Source: CAVQGF01 sp045807945
GTDB taxonomy: Bacteria; Acidobacteriota; Terriglobia; Terriglobales; Acidobacteriaceae
Direction: 5' to 3'
DNA length: 39,348 nt
Assembly (NCBI GenBank): GCA_045807945.1
Contig: JBJMGI010000085.1
Coordinates: 1-39,348 of the forward strand
Every line of letters starts with the position of its first letter. The first letter of the stretch is position 1. The notes beneath the pieces were generated by a model, which worked only from the letters and a program-made list of their open reading frames with translations, did not search any database and had not been told where the DNA came from. The position numbers and the translations under genes are program-made. Below are positions 18,579-27,831 of this stretch, in pieces.

Positions 18579-19976
18579 TTACGCTTCTGCGATGAACACA
18601 AAATACGATTTCGCCCACAACTCCGTAGGCAGGCTTCCACGCGGCTGTGCTGTAAGGATGATGTTGTACGCGTCTGACGCGGGGAGTTGTCGAAGAACGT
18701 CGCTGCCCGCGGACGCAGGCGACACCAGCGCCAGGTAAGCGAGAAAGTCGTACACATCTTCGCTGTCCTCGATACCGGCTGCGGCAAAGTTCAGCTCTGC
18801 ATCCTGCTGTGAAAAATGCCAGGCCAGCGACGCCGCCATCTGCACTCCGCTCTCATAAGCCTGATCGGACACCGTCCCGCTCGCAGGGTTATCGAAGACG
18901 ATGCGCAGCTTGCGCTCGTCCTCGCGCGTGAACTCGCGGACCTTCAGCGCTCCTGTTTTAGCTGTCGCTTTCCAATCCACGTTGCGCGCCGAATCCTCGG
19001 GCAGGTACTCGCGGATTCGGTAAAGGTCATATCCTCGGCCGCGCACGAACGCTTCGAATTCGCCGGCGATCAACGGCAGCACGTCGAAAAAATCCTCCGT
19101 CGGATCGACCGATGGATAGACCACAAGCTCGCGCTCGAGCGGAACACGTCTTGTCTTGGTCAAAAAAGAAAATGGAAACCGCGTCGAGAGCCCCAACCCC
19201 TCCTGTACGTGGCGCCCCCGTTTCGGAAAGTTCAGCTCCACATCCGCCGACGCAGACGAGCCAGCTTTGACGAACGGAAAATAGACGGCGCCGGAAAAGA
19301 TCCCCGGCAGCTCCGGTGGGGGCGGCACGCGCCGCAACGCCAGGTCCGGAACGCGCACCCACTGCTCCCTTACGGGGCGCTTTGAGGGAAACGCAAAAAC
19401 CGATTTCTCCCACCGCAAGCTGGCCTCGTGCTTCACCTTTTTTGGATTCACGACCCGCATCGAGAACGAAGGGATCCAGCGGCGTTGGTTGCGCAGCGTG
19501 ACTCTTCCTACCACGCTACGTTTCGCGAAAACGTGTTGCGGAAGCGAGATCTCCAGTTGCATTTCGCGCATCATCATCCACGAGCACACGCCCGAGATGC
19601 CGATCGCGCCGAGCATCGCCGAGACGATGATGAACAGCAGATTGTTATTGGTATTAAGCGCCGCGATGCCGAGCACGATGATGAGAACGATGTAGGCCGC
19701 GCCTTCGCGCGTGGCTTCGTAGTCGAACGCTTCCCGCATTCGCCGGAAGCCAACTCGCTTGGCAAGGTATGGGACCGTAGCGATTCCAACCAACGCCGCG
19801 AGAACCAATGCGACCGAAGCAGCGATGGCGGTACCCAGCAGATTGCCGGATTCGCGAAAAACGGTCGAGTACACCGCCGCAAGAAACGCAAACGCTAACC
19901 CGAAGAGCGCGAGGAAGAAACGCAGCCATGCGCCGCGATCGAGTTTAGAAAGCGCGACTTGGATCTTCTGCAGCAT
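18579..19976 (-). CDS. DUF58 domain membrane protein
   Basis: A 465-residue protein with two hydrophobic hairpins in the N-terminal third (about residues 19-70 and 93-135). The DUF58 core is YDLYRIREYLPEDSARNVDW followed by KATAKTGALKVREF (about 315-350). DUF58 proteins usually sit in MoxR-AAA/DUF58/transglutaminase/VWA operons. Here there is no MoxR gene beside it, though a transglutaminase-like gene lies 9 kb away. It starts nine bases after the alpha/beta hydrolase stop, so the two are probably cotranscribed. Function unknown. Confidence 0.85.
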   Translation of the reverse strand: MLQKIQVALSKLDRGAWLRFFLALFGLAFAFLAAVYSTVFRESGNLLGTAIAASVALVLAALVGIATVPYLAKRVGFRRMREAFDYEATREGAAYIVLIIVLGIAALNTNNNLLFIIVSAMLGAIGISGVCSWMMMREMQLEISLPQHVFAKRSVVGRVTLRNQRRWIPSFSMRVVNPKKVKHEASLRWEKSVFAFPSKRPVREQWVRVPDLALRRVPPPPELPGIFSGAVYFPFVKAGSSASADVELNFPKRGRHVQEGLGLSTRFPFSFLTKTRRVPLERELVVYPSVDPTEDFFDVLPLIAGEFEAFVRGRGYDLYRIREYLPEDSARNVDWKATAKTGALKVREFTREDERKLRIVFDNPASGTVSDQAYESGVQMAASLAWHFSQQDAELNFAAAGIEDSEDVYDFLAYLALVSPASAGSDVLRQLPASDAYNIILTAQPRGSLPTELWAKSYFVFIAEA

Positions 19977-19985
19977 GAGCTGTGG

Positions 19986-20867
19986 TCAGCAGTGACCGTT
20001 CTGGCATCCGAGGAATCTGGTCGCAAGTGCATTGAAGAGTTCTGGAGTCTCTTCCATCGGCATGTGCCCCGACCCGCGGAACGGGATGAACTCGCAATCG
20101 TCGAAGACCTGGCAAAGGCGCGGCGCTGATTCTATTTTCACGGCGTGGTCCTCTGTCCCCCACACCACCATCGCCGGGATTTTCGCCAGCTTCGGCGAGA
20201 GCCGTTCGAGTTCGCGCAGATCGTTGCGCCACGTCTTCACCACGCCGGTCCCGTACTCGAGCGTGCCAGCTTGTGGCAGCGCCGCCATGTATCCCTCGAG
20301 CGTCTCAGCGGTGAGTTTGCGCGTGTCTCCGTACAAACGTCGCAAGAAGATCCGTTGCAGAAATTTCGACTTAAGTAAGAGCGGGCCGAACGTCACCAGC
20401 GCAGGAGGACAATCGATGAGCAGCGTCTGCTGCCATTCGTACTCCGCCCAGGGATGCACCGGGTCCACCAGCAACAGCCGGTTCACGCGGCTTCTGCCCT
20501 GTTGCGCAGAAAGCGCCGCCACCATCATCGCGATAGCGCCGCCGTGCGAGTTCCCTACAATCGCAGCAGAGTCGATACCGAGCACATCCATCAGCTTCAG
20601 GATCCGTTCAGCCTGGGCGGTCATGCCGCAATCCATGGGACAAGGGTGATCGGAGTAGCCGGCGCACAAACCATCAATGGCGTACAGTGTGCCAAGCTTT
20701 GAGAGCGCCTCGAGGTTACGGCGCCACGAGAAGGAGAATCCTAATAGCCCGTGCAATAAGAGGATCGGCGGCCCCGATCCGAGGGTCAGATAACGGAAGG
20801 TGTTCCCGTCGACAGTGCACCAGCGCTCGTATTCTCGATTGGGTCTTCCGTTCTTAGTGATCTTCAT
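19986..20867 (-). CDS. Alpha/beta hydrolase
   Basis: A 293-residue alpha/beta-hydrolase-fold enzyme. The oxyanion-hole phrase LLLHGLLGFSFSWRRN appears near residue 37, the nucleophile elbow is GNSHGG, the acid is probably in VVWGTEDHAV and the His in GSGHMPMEETPE. These fit the Ser-Asp-His triad of the epoxide-hydrolase/haloperoxidase-like group. It ends in a cysteine-containing tail (GCQNGHC). It is the first gene of a pair with the DUF58 gene. No substrate can be assigned. Confidence 0.85.
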   Translation of the reverse strand: MKITKNGRPNREYERWCTVDGNTFRYLTLGSGPPILLLHGLLGFSFSWRRNLEALSKLGTLYAIDGLCAGYSDHPCPMDCGMTAQAERILKLMDVLGIDSAAIVGNSHGGAIAMMVAALSAQQGRSRVNRLLLVDPVHPWAEYEWQQTLLIDCPPALVTFGPLLLKSKFLQRIFLRRLYGDTRKLTAETLEGYMAALPQAGTLEYGTGVVKTWRNDLRELERLSPKLAKIPAMVVWGTEDHAVKIESAPRLCQVFDDCEFIPFRGSGHMPMEETPELFNALATRFLGCQNGHC

Positions 20868-20949
20868 AGTGACTCAGGTGCAATGAAAAGCAACCAAACG
20901 GGGCAGGATGACGTCTCATTAGCTGACATCGCCTCTGTCGCTTCTGAAT

Positions 20950-20972
20950 GGGAGTCGGATAAGCCGGCTCCC
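20950..20972. terminator. Hairpin immediately after the aminotransferase stop
   Basis: GGGAGTCGG and CCGGCTCCC form a nine-pair stem (one G-T pair) with a five-base loop. On the minus strand it starts at the argD stop and would end the kinase-argD transcript, although no T-run follows on that strand. On the plus strand a seven-T run follows, but that is the end of argD coding sequence. Intrinsic termination is therefore plausible, not certain. Confidence 0.45.
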
Positions 20973-22174
20973 TAATTTTTTTCCGCCTCTTTCAGTATTT
21001 TCCGCAAAACTCTGATCGCTTTATCCACGTGCTTCTCTTCCAGCAGGAACGGTGGCAGGAATCGTAGCACTGTCTCCTGCGTGGAATTTATGAGCAGCCC
21101 CTCGGCCATGGCGCGTTCCACCAAAGGTCGAGCAGGAATGCTCAACTCGATCGCCTGCATCAGGCCCACGCCACGCACTTCTCGCGCAATCTTCAATTTG
21201 CTCGCCAGCGCCTTGAATTCCGCGTTCATATAATCTCCCACCGCGCGGACTCGCTCCAACAGCTTCTCGTCTTCGATCACCGCAAGGGATTCGAGTGCGG
21301 TGCGGCAGGCGAGCGGGCCGCCGCCAAACGTCGTCCCATGCTTGCCAGTCGTGAGCGCCGAGGCAAATCTTTCTCGCAGCAGGAACGCGCCCAGCGGGAT
21401 CCCTGCCGCAAGAGGCTTCGCGATGGCAACGATATCCGGCATCACGCCGAAATGTTGGTATGCGAACAAGGTGCCCGTGCGCCCCAGGCCGCACTGTATT
21501 TCGTCGAAGATCAGAGCAGCATCGTGTTGGTCTGCTGCCTCGCGGGCTGACTGCAGGAATTCTTGCGAGCATTCGCGCACGCCGCCCTCACCTTGGATCG
21601 GCTCCAGCACGATGGCGCAAGTATTCTCATCGACCGCAGCTTTCAATGCTGCGACATCGTTAAGACCCACAAACTCCACTCCGCCCAGCATCGGCTCGAA
21701 CCCAGCGCGGTATTTATCTTGCCCCGTCATCGAGAGCGCACCAAAGGTGCGTCCGTGGAATGAGCCCGCGAGCGCCACCACTTTGCACTTCGCATCGCCG
21801 CCGCCGTTGTGTCCGGCCGCGCGCGCCAGTTTGAGCGCGCCCTCCATCGCTTCCGTCCCACTGTTCGCGAAGAACGCGCGGTCAAGGCCAGAGAGCTTGC
21901 AAAGCTTTTCCGCGAGCCGGCCCTGGTACTCGTTGTAATAGAGATTCGAGAGGTGTATCGCCTTGGCCGCCTGCTCGCGGATCACCTTCACGATCCGCGG
22001 GTGCGCGTGGCCGAGAGCGTTCACGCCGAGCCCTCCCACCAGATCCAGATACTTCTTGCCTTCGCCGTCGTAGACGTAGACCCCCTTGCCGCGCTCGATC
22101 AGCAAAGGGTAACGAGCATACGTCTGCAGAAGATATTTCTGCTCGAGCTCTTGAATGTCAGTGAGAGAGGGCAC
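20972..22174 (-). CDS. argD: Acetylornithine-type aminotransferase
   Basis: A 400-residue class-III PLP-dependent aminotransferase. It has the substrate/cofactor segments GKKYLDLVGGLGVNALGH, ANSGTEAMEGALKLAR and GSFHGRTFGALSMTGQ. The cofactor Asp lies in LIFDEIQCGLGRTG and the Schiff-base Lys in DIVAIAKPLAAGIPLGA. These features match ArgD/acetylornithine aminotransferase, which makes N-acetylornithine in arginine synthesis, although succinylornithine or related amino-group acceptors are possible. The start is GTG 22174; no ATG lies near. It begins 23 bases after the hybrid histidine kinase stop, so the two may share a transcript. No other arginine gene is in the window. Confidence 0.88.
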   Translation of the reverse strand: MPSLTDIQELEQKYLLQTYARYPLLIERGKGVYVYDGEGKKYLDLVGGLGVNALGHAHPRIVKVIREQAAKAIHLSNLYYNEYQGRLAEKLCKLSGLDRAFFANSGTEAMEGALKLARAAGHNGGGDAKCKVVALAGSFHGRTFGALSMTGQDKYRAGFEPMLGGVEFVGLNDVAALKAAVDENTCAIVLEPIQGEGGVRECSQEFLQSAREAADQHDAALIFDEIQCGLGRTGTLFAYQHFGVMPDIVAIAKPLAAGIPLGAFLLRERFASALTTGKHGTTFGGGPLACRTALESLAVIEDEKLLERVRAVGDYMNAEFKALASKLKIAREVRGVGLMQAIELSIPARPLVERAMAEGLLINSTQETVLRFLPPFLLEEKHVDKAIRVLRKILKEAEKN

Positions 22175-22197
22175 CGCTCGGATTCTACAGGACGCGA

Positions 22198-24690
22198 TTA
22201 CGCCGGCGTTGCTGCCTGTTTTTCCGGAGCATCGAGTACCTCGCGCACTTTTGCCGCCAGGTGAGTGGGCGAGAACGGCTTTTGCAGGAATGCCATCCCG
22301 GGCGGCAGCATGCCGCGTTCAGCAATGATGTTATCGGTGTATCCGGAAACGTACAGTACCCTCATCTTCGGACGGGCGCCCTGCACCTTTTCCGCGACTT
22401 CGCGGCCGCTCATACCCGGCATGATCACATCGGTCACCATCAGGTCGATACTTTCGCTGTGCTCTTCTGCCACTCGTATCGCGTCGCGCCCGTGGGCAGC
22501 CGGAAGCACGCGATACCCGTTCATGGTCAACACTCGTCGCGATAGATCGCGCAGGTCGGCATCGTCTTCCACCAGCAAGATCGTCTCGCTGCCGAAATTC
22601 CCCTCCACAAGAGTGGGCTTTCGGACCTTCTCCGCTTCCGATTCGAGCACCGGCAGATAAACAGTGAAGCTTGAACCTTTCCCAATCTCACTCTCTGCTT
22701 CGACGGCGCCTTCGCTTTGCCGCACGATCCCGAACACGGTAGACAATCCCAACCCGCTCGCTTTGTCCGATTTCGTCGAAAAGAATGGCTCGAACACGTG
22801 CGAAAGCGTCTCCTCAGAGATACCGGAACCGCCGTCTTTCACCGCGATGGTTGCGTATCGGCCTGGCTTCACGTCGAGAGATGCAGCCTTATCCGCGTCC
22901 AAGCGAACGATCGAGCTCTGAACCTGGATCTCTCCTCCGCTCAGCATGGAGTCCGCCGCATTCTGCACCAGGTTCATGATGACTTCTTCGATCTGCCCTG
23001 CATCGGCTTTCACGATGGCTGAACTTTCCGGCAAACGCGCGACCAGATGGATCGCTTGTCCGCGGAACGCCGGCTCTGCCTTCGCGATCAAGCTTGCGAT
23101 CACCTTATTCAAGTCGAGCCGCGAGGGCTGAAGCACCTGCCGGCGGCTGAACGCTAGCAGTTGACGGGTTAGTGCGGTCGCCCGCTCCGACGCTTTCGCG
23201 ATCTGCTCGATGCTCCGTCGCGCCTGCTCATCATTCGTGAAGCGCTCTCCTAAGAGCTTGCTGTAACCGGTGATCACGGTAAGCAGATTGTTGAAGTCAT
23301 GCGCGACACCTCCCGCGAGCGTTCCCACTGCTTCCATCTTCTGCGACTGGCGCAGTTTTTCCTCCAGCGCGAGTTTTTCGCTGATATCTTGCGCAATCTC
23401 TATCTCGGCCTCACGCCCCGCAAACTCGATCTGCTGTGCCGTGATCTGCACCGTCATCAGCTTGCCGCCTTTACGCCGATGGCGCGCACGGAAGAATTTC
23501 CCCGGGGCGCCAGTCTGAAAGATCTCTGTGAATTCAGGAACGTCTTCTGGAACCCTGAGCTCGGTCACCTTCATCGTCAGGAATTCATCGCGCGAGTATC
23601 CGTAGTCGCGCACCGCTGCCGCGTTCACTTCCAGCACGTCGTGTGTTGCACGATCGAATACCCAAATGGGGTGAGGGCTCTGCGCGAACAGGAGCTGAAA
23701 GCGCGCTTCGGCGATCCCTGCTTGTTGCGCAGAGATAGTGAGCCGGTGCTGCGTCACTGCGAGTCGCGCGCTATAGCAAATAAAGGACGAAAGGATCGCA
23801 CCGTAGGCGAGGTAAAAGTGCGTCGAGGTCACCTGCCCCGCCATGAGCACGATCGCGAACGGCACGATTGTCGGGAAGAAATACGCGCTGACCATCGCCT
23901 TCACGCCCTTTGCGCGCGGCGTGTCGAACGCGGGAGCTCCGGGAAGCTCTTCCCAGTTTGCGGCGATGACAGATCCAAACAGGAATGGCATCGTCCAGCC
24001 CACGTCCCACCAAGTTCCGGTCTCCGCTCCAAAGTGCAGCCGAGCGTAGTTCGTGATCCCGGTCATGCTGGAATAGAAGATCCAGAACAATGCCAACCAT
24101 CCGTAAAGGCGTCGTCCATTGCGGTTTGCCGCAAAGCCGCTGCGCAGCACGAAGAGACAGCCGATGAAAATGTTCCTGGAGGTAAAGACGTATGTGAGCA
24201 AACGATCGGTGAAGTCAGGTGAATTCTTCGTCTCAGGTGTCAGCGCAAAAAAGAATAGATAGCCCGAGATCGCCAGAATGCCAACTTGTGCTGCATCAAG
24301 CGCTCTCGCCCAGTCGCGCTGCGTGCCCGGGATTTCTTTACGCAGCAGCAGGGCGAGCAGCATCGGGGTGAACGAGAAGAAGAAGAAGAGGTCGGTGGGG
24401 GCGTTGTTAATTTGATGGGGCCCGAAGATCGTTTCAAAGTACGTCCAGCCGCTCTGCCCCAGGCCCCACATGAAGAATGACAACCCGACGAGCGCCCAGA
24501 AAATCCGCATGAGCTCGCGCGAGCGGAGAGCGGTCCATATCGCGAATCCGAATGCCAGCCACCCGCACACGATCTGCAGGATGTTCGAGCAGAAGACGCG
24601 CGTGCTCTCGTCGTGAATCAGTCCGAGCACACCGACATGCAGCACCAGCATGCTCGTGGCGGCTGCGATCGCTGCTTTTTTTGGCTTCAT
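22198..24690 (-). CDS. Hybrid sensor histidine kinase (multi-TM, PAS, HisKA, HATPase, receiver)
   Basis: An 830-residue hybrid kinase. The N-terminal third holds about eight hydrophobic segments. A PAS domain follows (QLLFAQSPHPIWVFDRATHD region). Then come HisKA with the phospho-acceptor His in GGVAHDFNNLL, an HATPase with N (NLVQNAADSM), G1 (KDGGSGIS) and G2 (GLGLST) boxes, and a C-terminal receiver (LLVEDDADLRDL; phosphoacceptor in MVTDVIMPGMSG; Lys in LQKPFSP). The start is ATG 24690; the frame extends to a TTG at 24798 but that part looks non-coding. It is divergent from the PDZ kinase and followed by argD. The signal is unknown. Confidence 0.88.
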   Translation of the reverse strand: MKPKKAAIAAATSMLVLHVGVLGLIHDESTRVFCSNILQIVCGWLAFGFAIWTALRSRELMRIFWALVGLSFFMWGLGQSGWTYFETIFGPHQINNAPTDLFFFFSFTPMLLALLLRKEIPGTQRDWARALDAAQVGILAISGYLFFFALTPETKNSPDFTDRLLTYVFTSRNIFIGCLFVLRSGFAANRNGRRLYGWLALFWIFYSSMTGITNYARLHFGAETGTWWDVGWTMPFLFGSVIAANWEELPGAPAFDTPRAKGVKAMVSAYFFPTIVPFAIVLMAGQVTSTHFYLAYGAILSSFICYSARLAVTQHRLTISAQQAGIAEARFQLLFAQSPHPIWVFDRATHDVLEVNAAAVRDYGYSRDEFLTMKVTELRVPEDVPEFTEIFQTGAPGKFFRARHRRKGGKLMTVQITAQQIEFAGREAEIEIAQDISEKLALEEKLRQSQKMEAVGTLAGGVAHDFNNLLTVITGYSKLLGERFTNDEQARRSIEQIAKASERATALTRQLLAFSRRQVLQPSRLDLNKVIASLIAKAEPAFRGQAIHLVARLPESSAIVKADAGQIEEVIMNLVQNAADSMLSGGEIQVQSSIVRLDADKAASLDVKPGRYATIAVKDGGSGISEETLSHVFEPFFSTKSDKASGLGLSTVFGIVRQSEGAVEAESEIGKGSSFTVYLPVLESEAEKVRKPTLVEGNFGSETILLVEDDADLRDLSRRVLTMNGYRVLPAAHGRDAIRVAEEHSESIDLMVTDVIMPGMSGREVAEKVQGARPKMRVLYVSGYTDNIIAERGMLPPGMAFLQKPFSPTHLAAKVREVLDAPEKQAATPA

Positions 24691-24900
24691 GAGGCGGAAA
24701 ACCTGCTCGGGGGGAAGCTGAGTGTACCAGCTTCGTAGGTCTATTCTCGACCAGGAAAACGTCCTTAGTATCAGCGAGCGGCAAACACCTAACTCCAAGA
24801 TTTCACAGGTATATATAAAATCTTGTATGCTGAGCTGGTACTTCGTCCAATAATCTGGCGTAAGTAGAAGTAGAATAATGCAGTTAGGTATCTACGATTG
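24691..24900. promoter_or_regulatory. Divergent intergenic region between two histidine kinases
   Basis: This is the longest gene-free stretch in the window (about 210 bases) and is more AT-rich than the coding DNA. It holds a minus-strand TACACT about 30 bases before the hybrid kinase ATG, and on the plus strand TTGTAT at 24823 and TAGAAT at 24871 as possible promoter pieces, none at consensus spacing. No operator or riboswitch is recognised. Confidence 0.3.
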
Positions 24901-27831
24901 ATGGTAGACGTGGCAAAAGACGTGCTCAATCCAAAGTCGATTTTCTCCGTCCAAAGAGTTGACGGGCCACGGCTACCCATGGGTAAAGAGTTCCACTTCC
25001 GCTTCGCCGCAGTCTTTTTAGGACTCCTGACCCTGGCGGCGGTTGTCTTTGCCTGGTTCAACGTCTTCGTCGCGGAGCCCAAGTACCACGCTCCCTACGA
25101 TGGCGTTTGGTGGGTCGAGCAGTCCGACGCGAACGGCTCCTGGCTCAAGGCACAGCGAGTTGACCCCAACGGCCCCGGTGACAACGCCGGCGTCCGGGAT
25201 GGCGACCGCCTCATCGCCATCAATGGCGACCCAGCTTCCAGCTTCGCCCGCCTAACGCGCGCCCAGTTCACTGCCGGCGCTTACAACAAGGTCACGTATA
25301 CCGTGCACCGCAAGGGCGTCTCTGTAGACGTTCCAGTGATCCTGGTCCCCGCGGATCGCTCCATCAACATGGGACTACGGCTGATCGCCCTGGTCTATCT
25401 CGCCATCGGCCTTTACGTCCTGCTCAGGCGCTGGACGGCTCCGAAGTCGCTGCACTTCTACATCTTCTGCCTGGTCTCGTTCATTTTTTACGCCTTCAAG
25501 TACACCGGCAAGCTGAATCAGTTCGACGAAATAATTTACTGGTCGAACGTAGTCGCCTGGTTGCTGCAGCCCGCATTGTTCCTGCATTTCACTCTGACGT
25601 TCCCCGAGACGAAAGAATTCCTGCGCCGGCATCCGTGGACGGCGTACTGGCTCTACGTTCCCGCACTGATCCTGCTGGGACTGCACATCTCGGCGATTCG
25701 CATGGCGGCGCCCAGCGAGTTGCTGCGCTGGAACCTGGATCGCATCCAGATGTCTTATCTCGCATCCGGATTCGTTCTCGCAGCCGTCGTCCTTTGGCAC
25801 AGCTATCGCAATGCCGAGACGCCGATACTTCGTCAGCAGATGAAGTGGGTGACGCGCGGCACCATCATGGCGATCGCGCCCTTCACTTTGTTTTACGTGG
25901 TGCCCTACCTGCAAGGCATCGCTCCAACGTCGGGGATGAAGATCTCAGTCCTGTCGCTGATCTTCCTCCCCTTGACGTTTGGCTACGCCATCGTGCGCTA
26001 CCGCCTGATGGATGTAGACCTTATCTTCAAGCGCGGCATGGCCTACACCATCGCCACCGCCTCGATCGTCGGCATGTACTTCGGAACGGTTGCGCTCGTC
26101 GGCGCTGCTGTGCAGAAGACGGTTCCGAACACCGGGCCTGCCGGACTCATCGCCGCCATCACCATCACGGCTCTGCTCTTCGACCCGGTTAAGAACTGGA
26201 TCCAGCAGCACCTCGACAAATTTTTCTATCGCAAGCGATACGACTATCGCCGCACGCTGGTCGAGTTCGGCCGAGACCTGAACTCCGAGACCGACCTGAA
26301 CAAGATGTTCGACTTGGTCGTCGAGCGGCTCTCGCAAACTTTGTTCGTAGCGCGCCTTGCTATCTTCACGGCCGCCTCCGATGATTCCGGCTCCTTCCAC
26401 ATGGCGAAGTCTTACGGCATCACCTGGGCTGACCAGCTCGACCTCAGCTTCCTGACTGCCGAGCGCCCGGAACTCGCCGAGGGGCATCTCTTCTTCGACA
26501 ACACGCGGCAAGCCGTGCGCGAGAGTGCCACCGCGCAGGACACCATCGCGCGCCTCGACCTGAACTATTACATCCCCTGCACCGTGCAAAAGCGCGTGGT
26601 GGCCGTCGTCGGGTTGGGCAAGACGATGGAAGGCGACTTCCTCTCCAGCGAAGATGTGCAGTTGCTCGAGACGCTCTCCGGATACCTCGGTATCGCTATC
26701 CAGAACGCGCGCCTTTACGCTTCGCTCGAGCAGAAGGTCAGCGAATACGAGCGCCTCAAAGACTTCAACGAGAACATCGTGGAATCCATCAGCGTCGGCG
26801 TGCTGGCGGTGGATCTTGCCGATCGCATCGAATCGTGGAACTCGCAGATGGAAGTGATGTACGCGCTGCCGCGCTCGGAAGCTATCGGTAAGCCCATCAG
26901 CGAAGTCTTCGCTCCCGCGTTTGTGGAAGAGTTCTATCGCGTGCGCCAGAACGCCGGGATCCACAACCTCTACAAGTTCCGCCTCGGCACGCATGCCGGT
27001 GACACGCGGGTTGCGAACGTTGCCATTGCGCCACTCGTGACCAAGCGCTTCAACGTGATCGGGCGCATCATCATCATCGACGACATCACCGAGCGGATCG
27101 GCCTCGAGTCGCAACTGTCGCAAGCGGAAAAAATGTCGTCTATCGGTCTGCTCGCAGCCGGCGTCGCGCACGAAGTCAACACGCCGCTTGCTGTTATCTC
27201 GTCTTACGCGCAGATGCTCGCGAAGCAAGTCAGCGGCGACGAGAAGAAGAGCGCGCTGCTCGAAAAGATCACGCGCCAGACCTTCCGCGCGTCTGAGATC
27301 GTCAACAACCTGCTGAACTTCTCGCGCACCAGCGGCACAGAATTCGCGCAGATAGACGTAAACAAGATCATCGTAGACACGCTCGCGCTGCTCGAGCACC
27401 AGTTCAAAACCGGCCGCGTGAAGGTGCAAGATGATCTCGCCGCTGACCTGCCGCCCATCCACGGCAACCCTGGAAAGCTGCAGCAGGTCTTCCTGAACCT
27501 GTTCTTGAATGCCAAAGACGCGATGCCCGACGGCGGCACGCTGAAGGTCTCGACCAAGAACGGACCCGGGGTGCACGTCTCGGTGGCGGACTCCGGCAGC
27601 GGTATCGCGCCGGAACACATTGCGCGCATCTACGATCCGTTCTTCACCACGAAAACGTCCAATGGCTCCGGCGAACGCCGGGGCACGGGCCTCGGGCTAT
27701 CGGTCACGTACGGCATCATCCAGGAGCACGCGGGCAAGATTCGTGTTGAGAGTCAGCCCGGCGCTGGCACCCAGTTTCATCTCGATTTCCCGGTGCTGCC
27801 TGCTTCGGCAAGGAAGACAGTGAATGCATAA
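24901..27831 (+). CDS. PDZ-domain membrane histidine kinase with GAF and PAS domains
   Basis: A 976-residue sensor kinase. One membrane helix (about residues 33-56) is followed by a PDZ domain (about 65-145) with GVRDGDRLIAINGDPA, then about eight further membrane segments (about 155-420). GAF (about 460-600) and PAS (about 625-735) domains follow. HisKA has the phospho-acceptor in AAGVAHEVNTPLAVIS, and the HATPase has DSGSGIAPEH and GTGLGLSV. The ComP-like membrane region ends in RYRLMDVDLIFKRG. The start is uncertain: ATG 24901 has no strong Shine-Dalgarno sequence, and ATG 24979 is an alternative. It overlaps the response-regulator gene by eight bases, so they form a cognate pair. The PDZ could bind a peptide or exported partner. 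Confidence 0.87.
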   Translation: MVDVAKDVLNPKSIFSVQRVDGPRLPMGKEFHFRFAAVFLGLLTLAAVVFAWFNVFVAEPKYHAPYDGVWWVEQSDANGSWLKAQRVDPNGPGDNAGVRDGDRLIAINGDPASSFARLTRAQFTAGAYNKVTYTVHRKGVSVDVPVILVPADRSINMGLRLIALVYLAIGLYVLLRRWTAPKSLHFYIFCLVSFIFYAFKYTGKLNQFDEIIYWSNVVAWLLQPALFLHFTLTFPETKEFLRRHPWTAYWLYVPALILLGLHISAIRMAAPSELLRWNLDRIQMSYLASGFVLAAVVLWHSYRNAETPILRQQMKWVTRGTIMAIAPFTLFYVVPYLQGIAPTSGMKISVLSLIFLPLTFGYAIVRYRLMDVDLIFKRGMAYTIATASIVGMYFGTVALVGAAVQKTVPNTGPAGLIAAITITALLFDPVKNWIQQHLDKFFYRKRYDYRRTLVEFGRDLNSETDLNKMFDLVVERLSQTLFVARLAIFTAASDDSGSFHMAKSYGITWADQLDLSFLTAERPELAEGHLFFDNTRQAVRESATAQDTIARLDLNYYIPCTVQKRVVAVVGLGKTMEGDFLSSEDVQLLETLSGYLGIAIQNARLYASLEQKVSEYERLKDFNENIVESISVGVLAVDLADRIESWNSQMEVMYALPRSEAIGKPISEVFAPAFVEEFYRVRQNAGIHNLYKFRLGTHAGDTRVANVAIAPLVTKRFNVIGRIIIIDDITERIGLESQLSQAEKMSSIGLLAAGVAHEVNTPLAVISSYAQMLAKQVSGDEKKSALLEKITRQTFRASEIVNNLLNFSRTSGTEFAQIDVNKIIVDTLALLEHQFKTGRVKVQDDLAADLPPIHGNPGKLQQVFLNLFLNAKDAMPDGGTLKVSTKNGPGVHVSVADSGSGIAPEHIARIYDPFFTTKTSNGSGERRGTGLGLSVTYGIIQEHAGKIRVESQPGAGTQFHLDFPVLPASARKTVNA

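Noticed and set aside
25945..27618. A 557-codon open frame on the minus strand opposite the PDZ histidine kinase
   Set aside because: It is opposite a strongly supported kinase, has no recognisable motif and shows the same complementary-strand composition.
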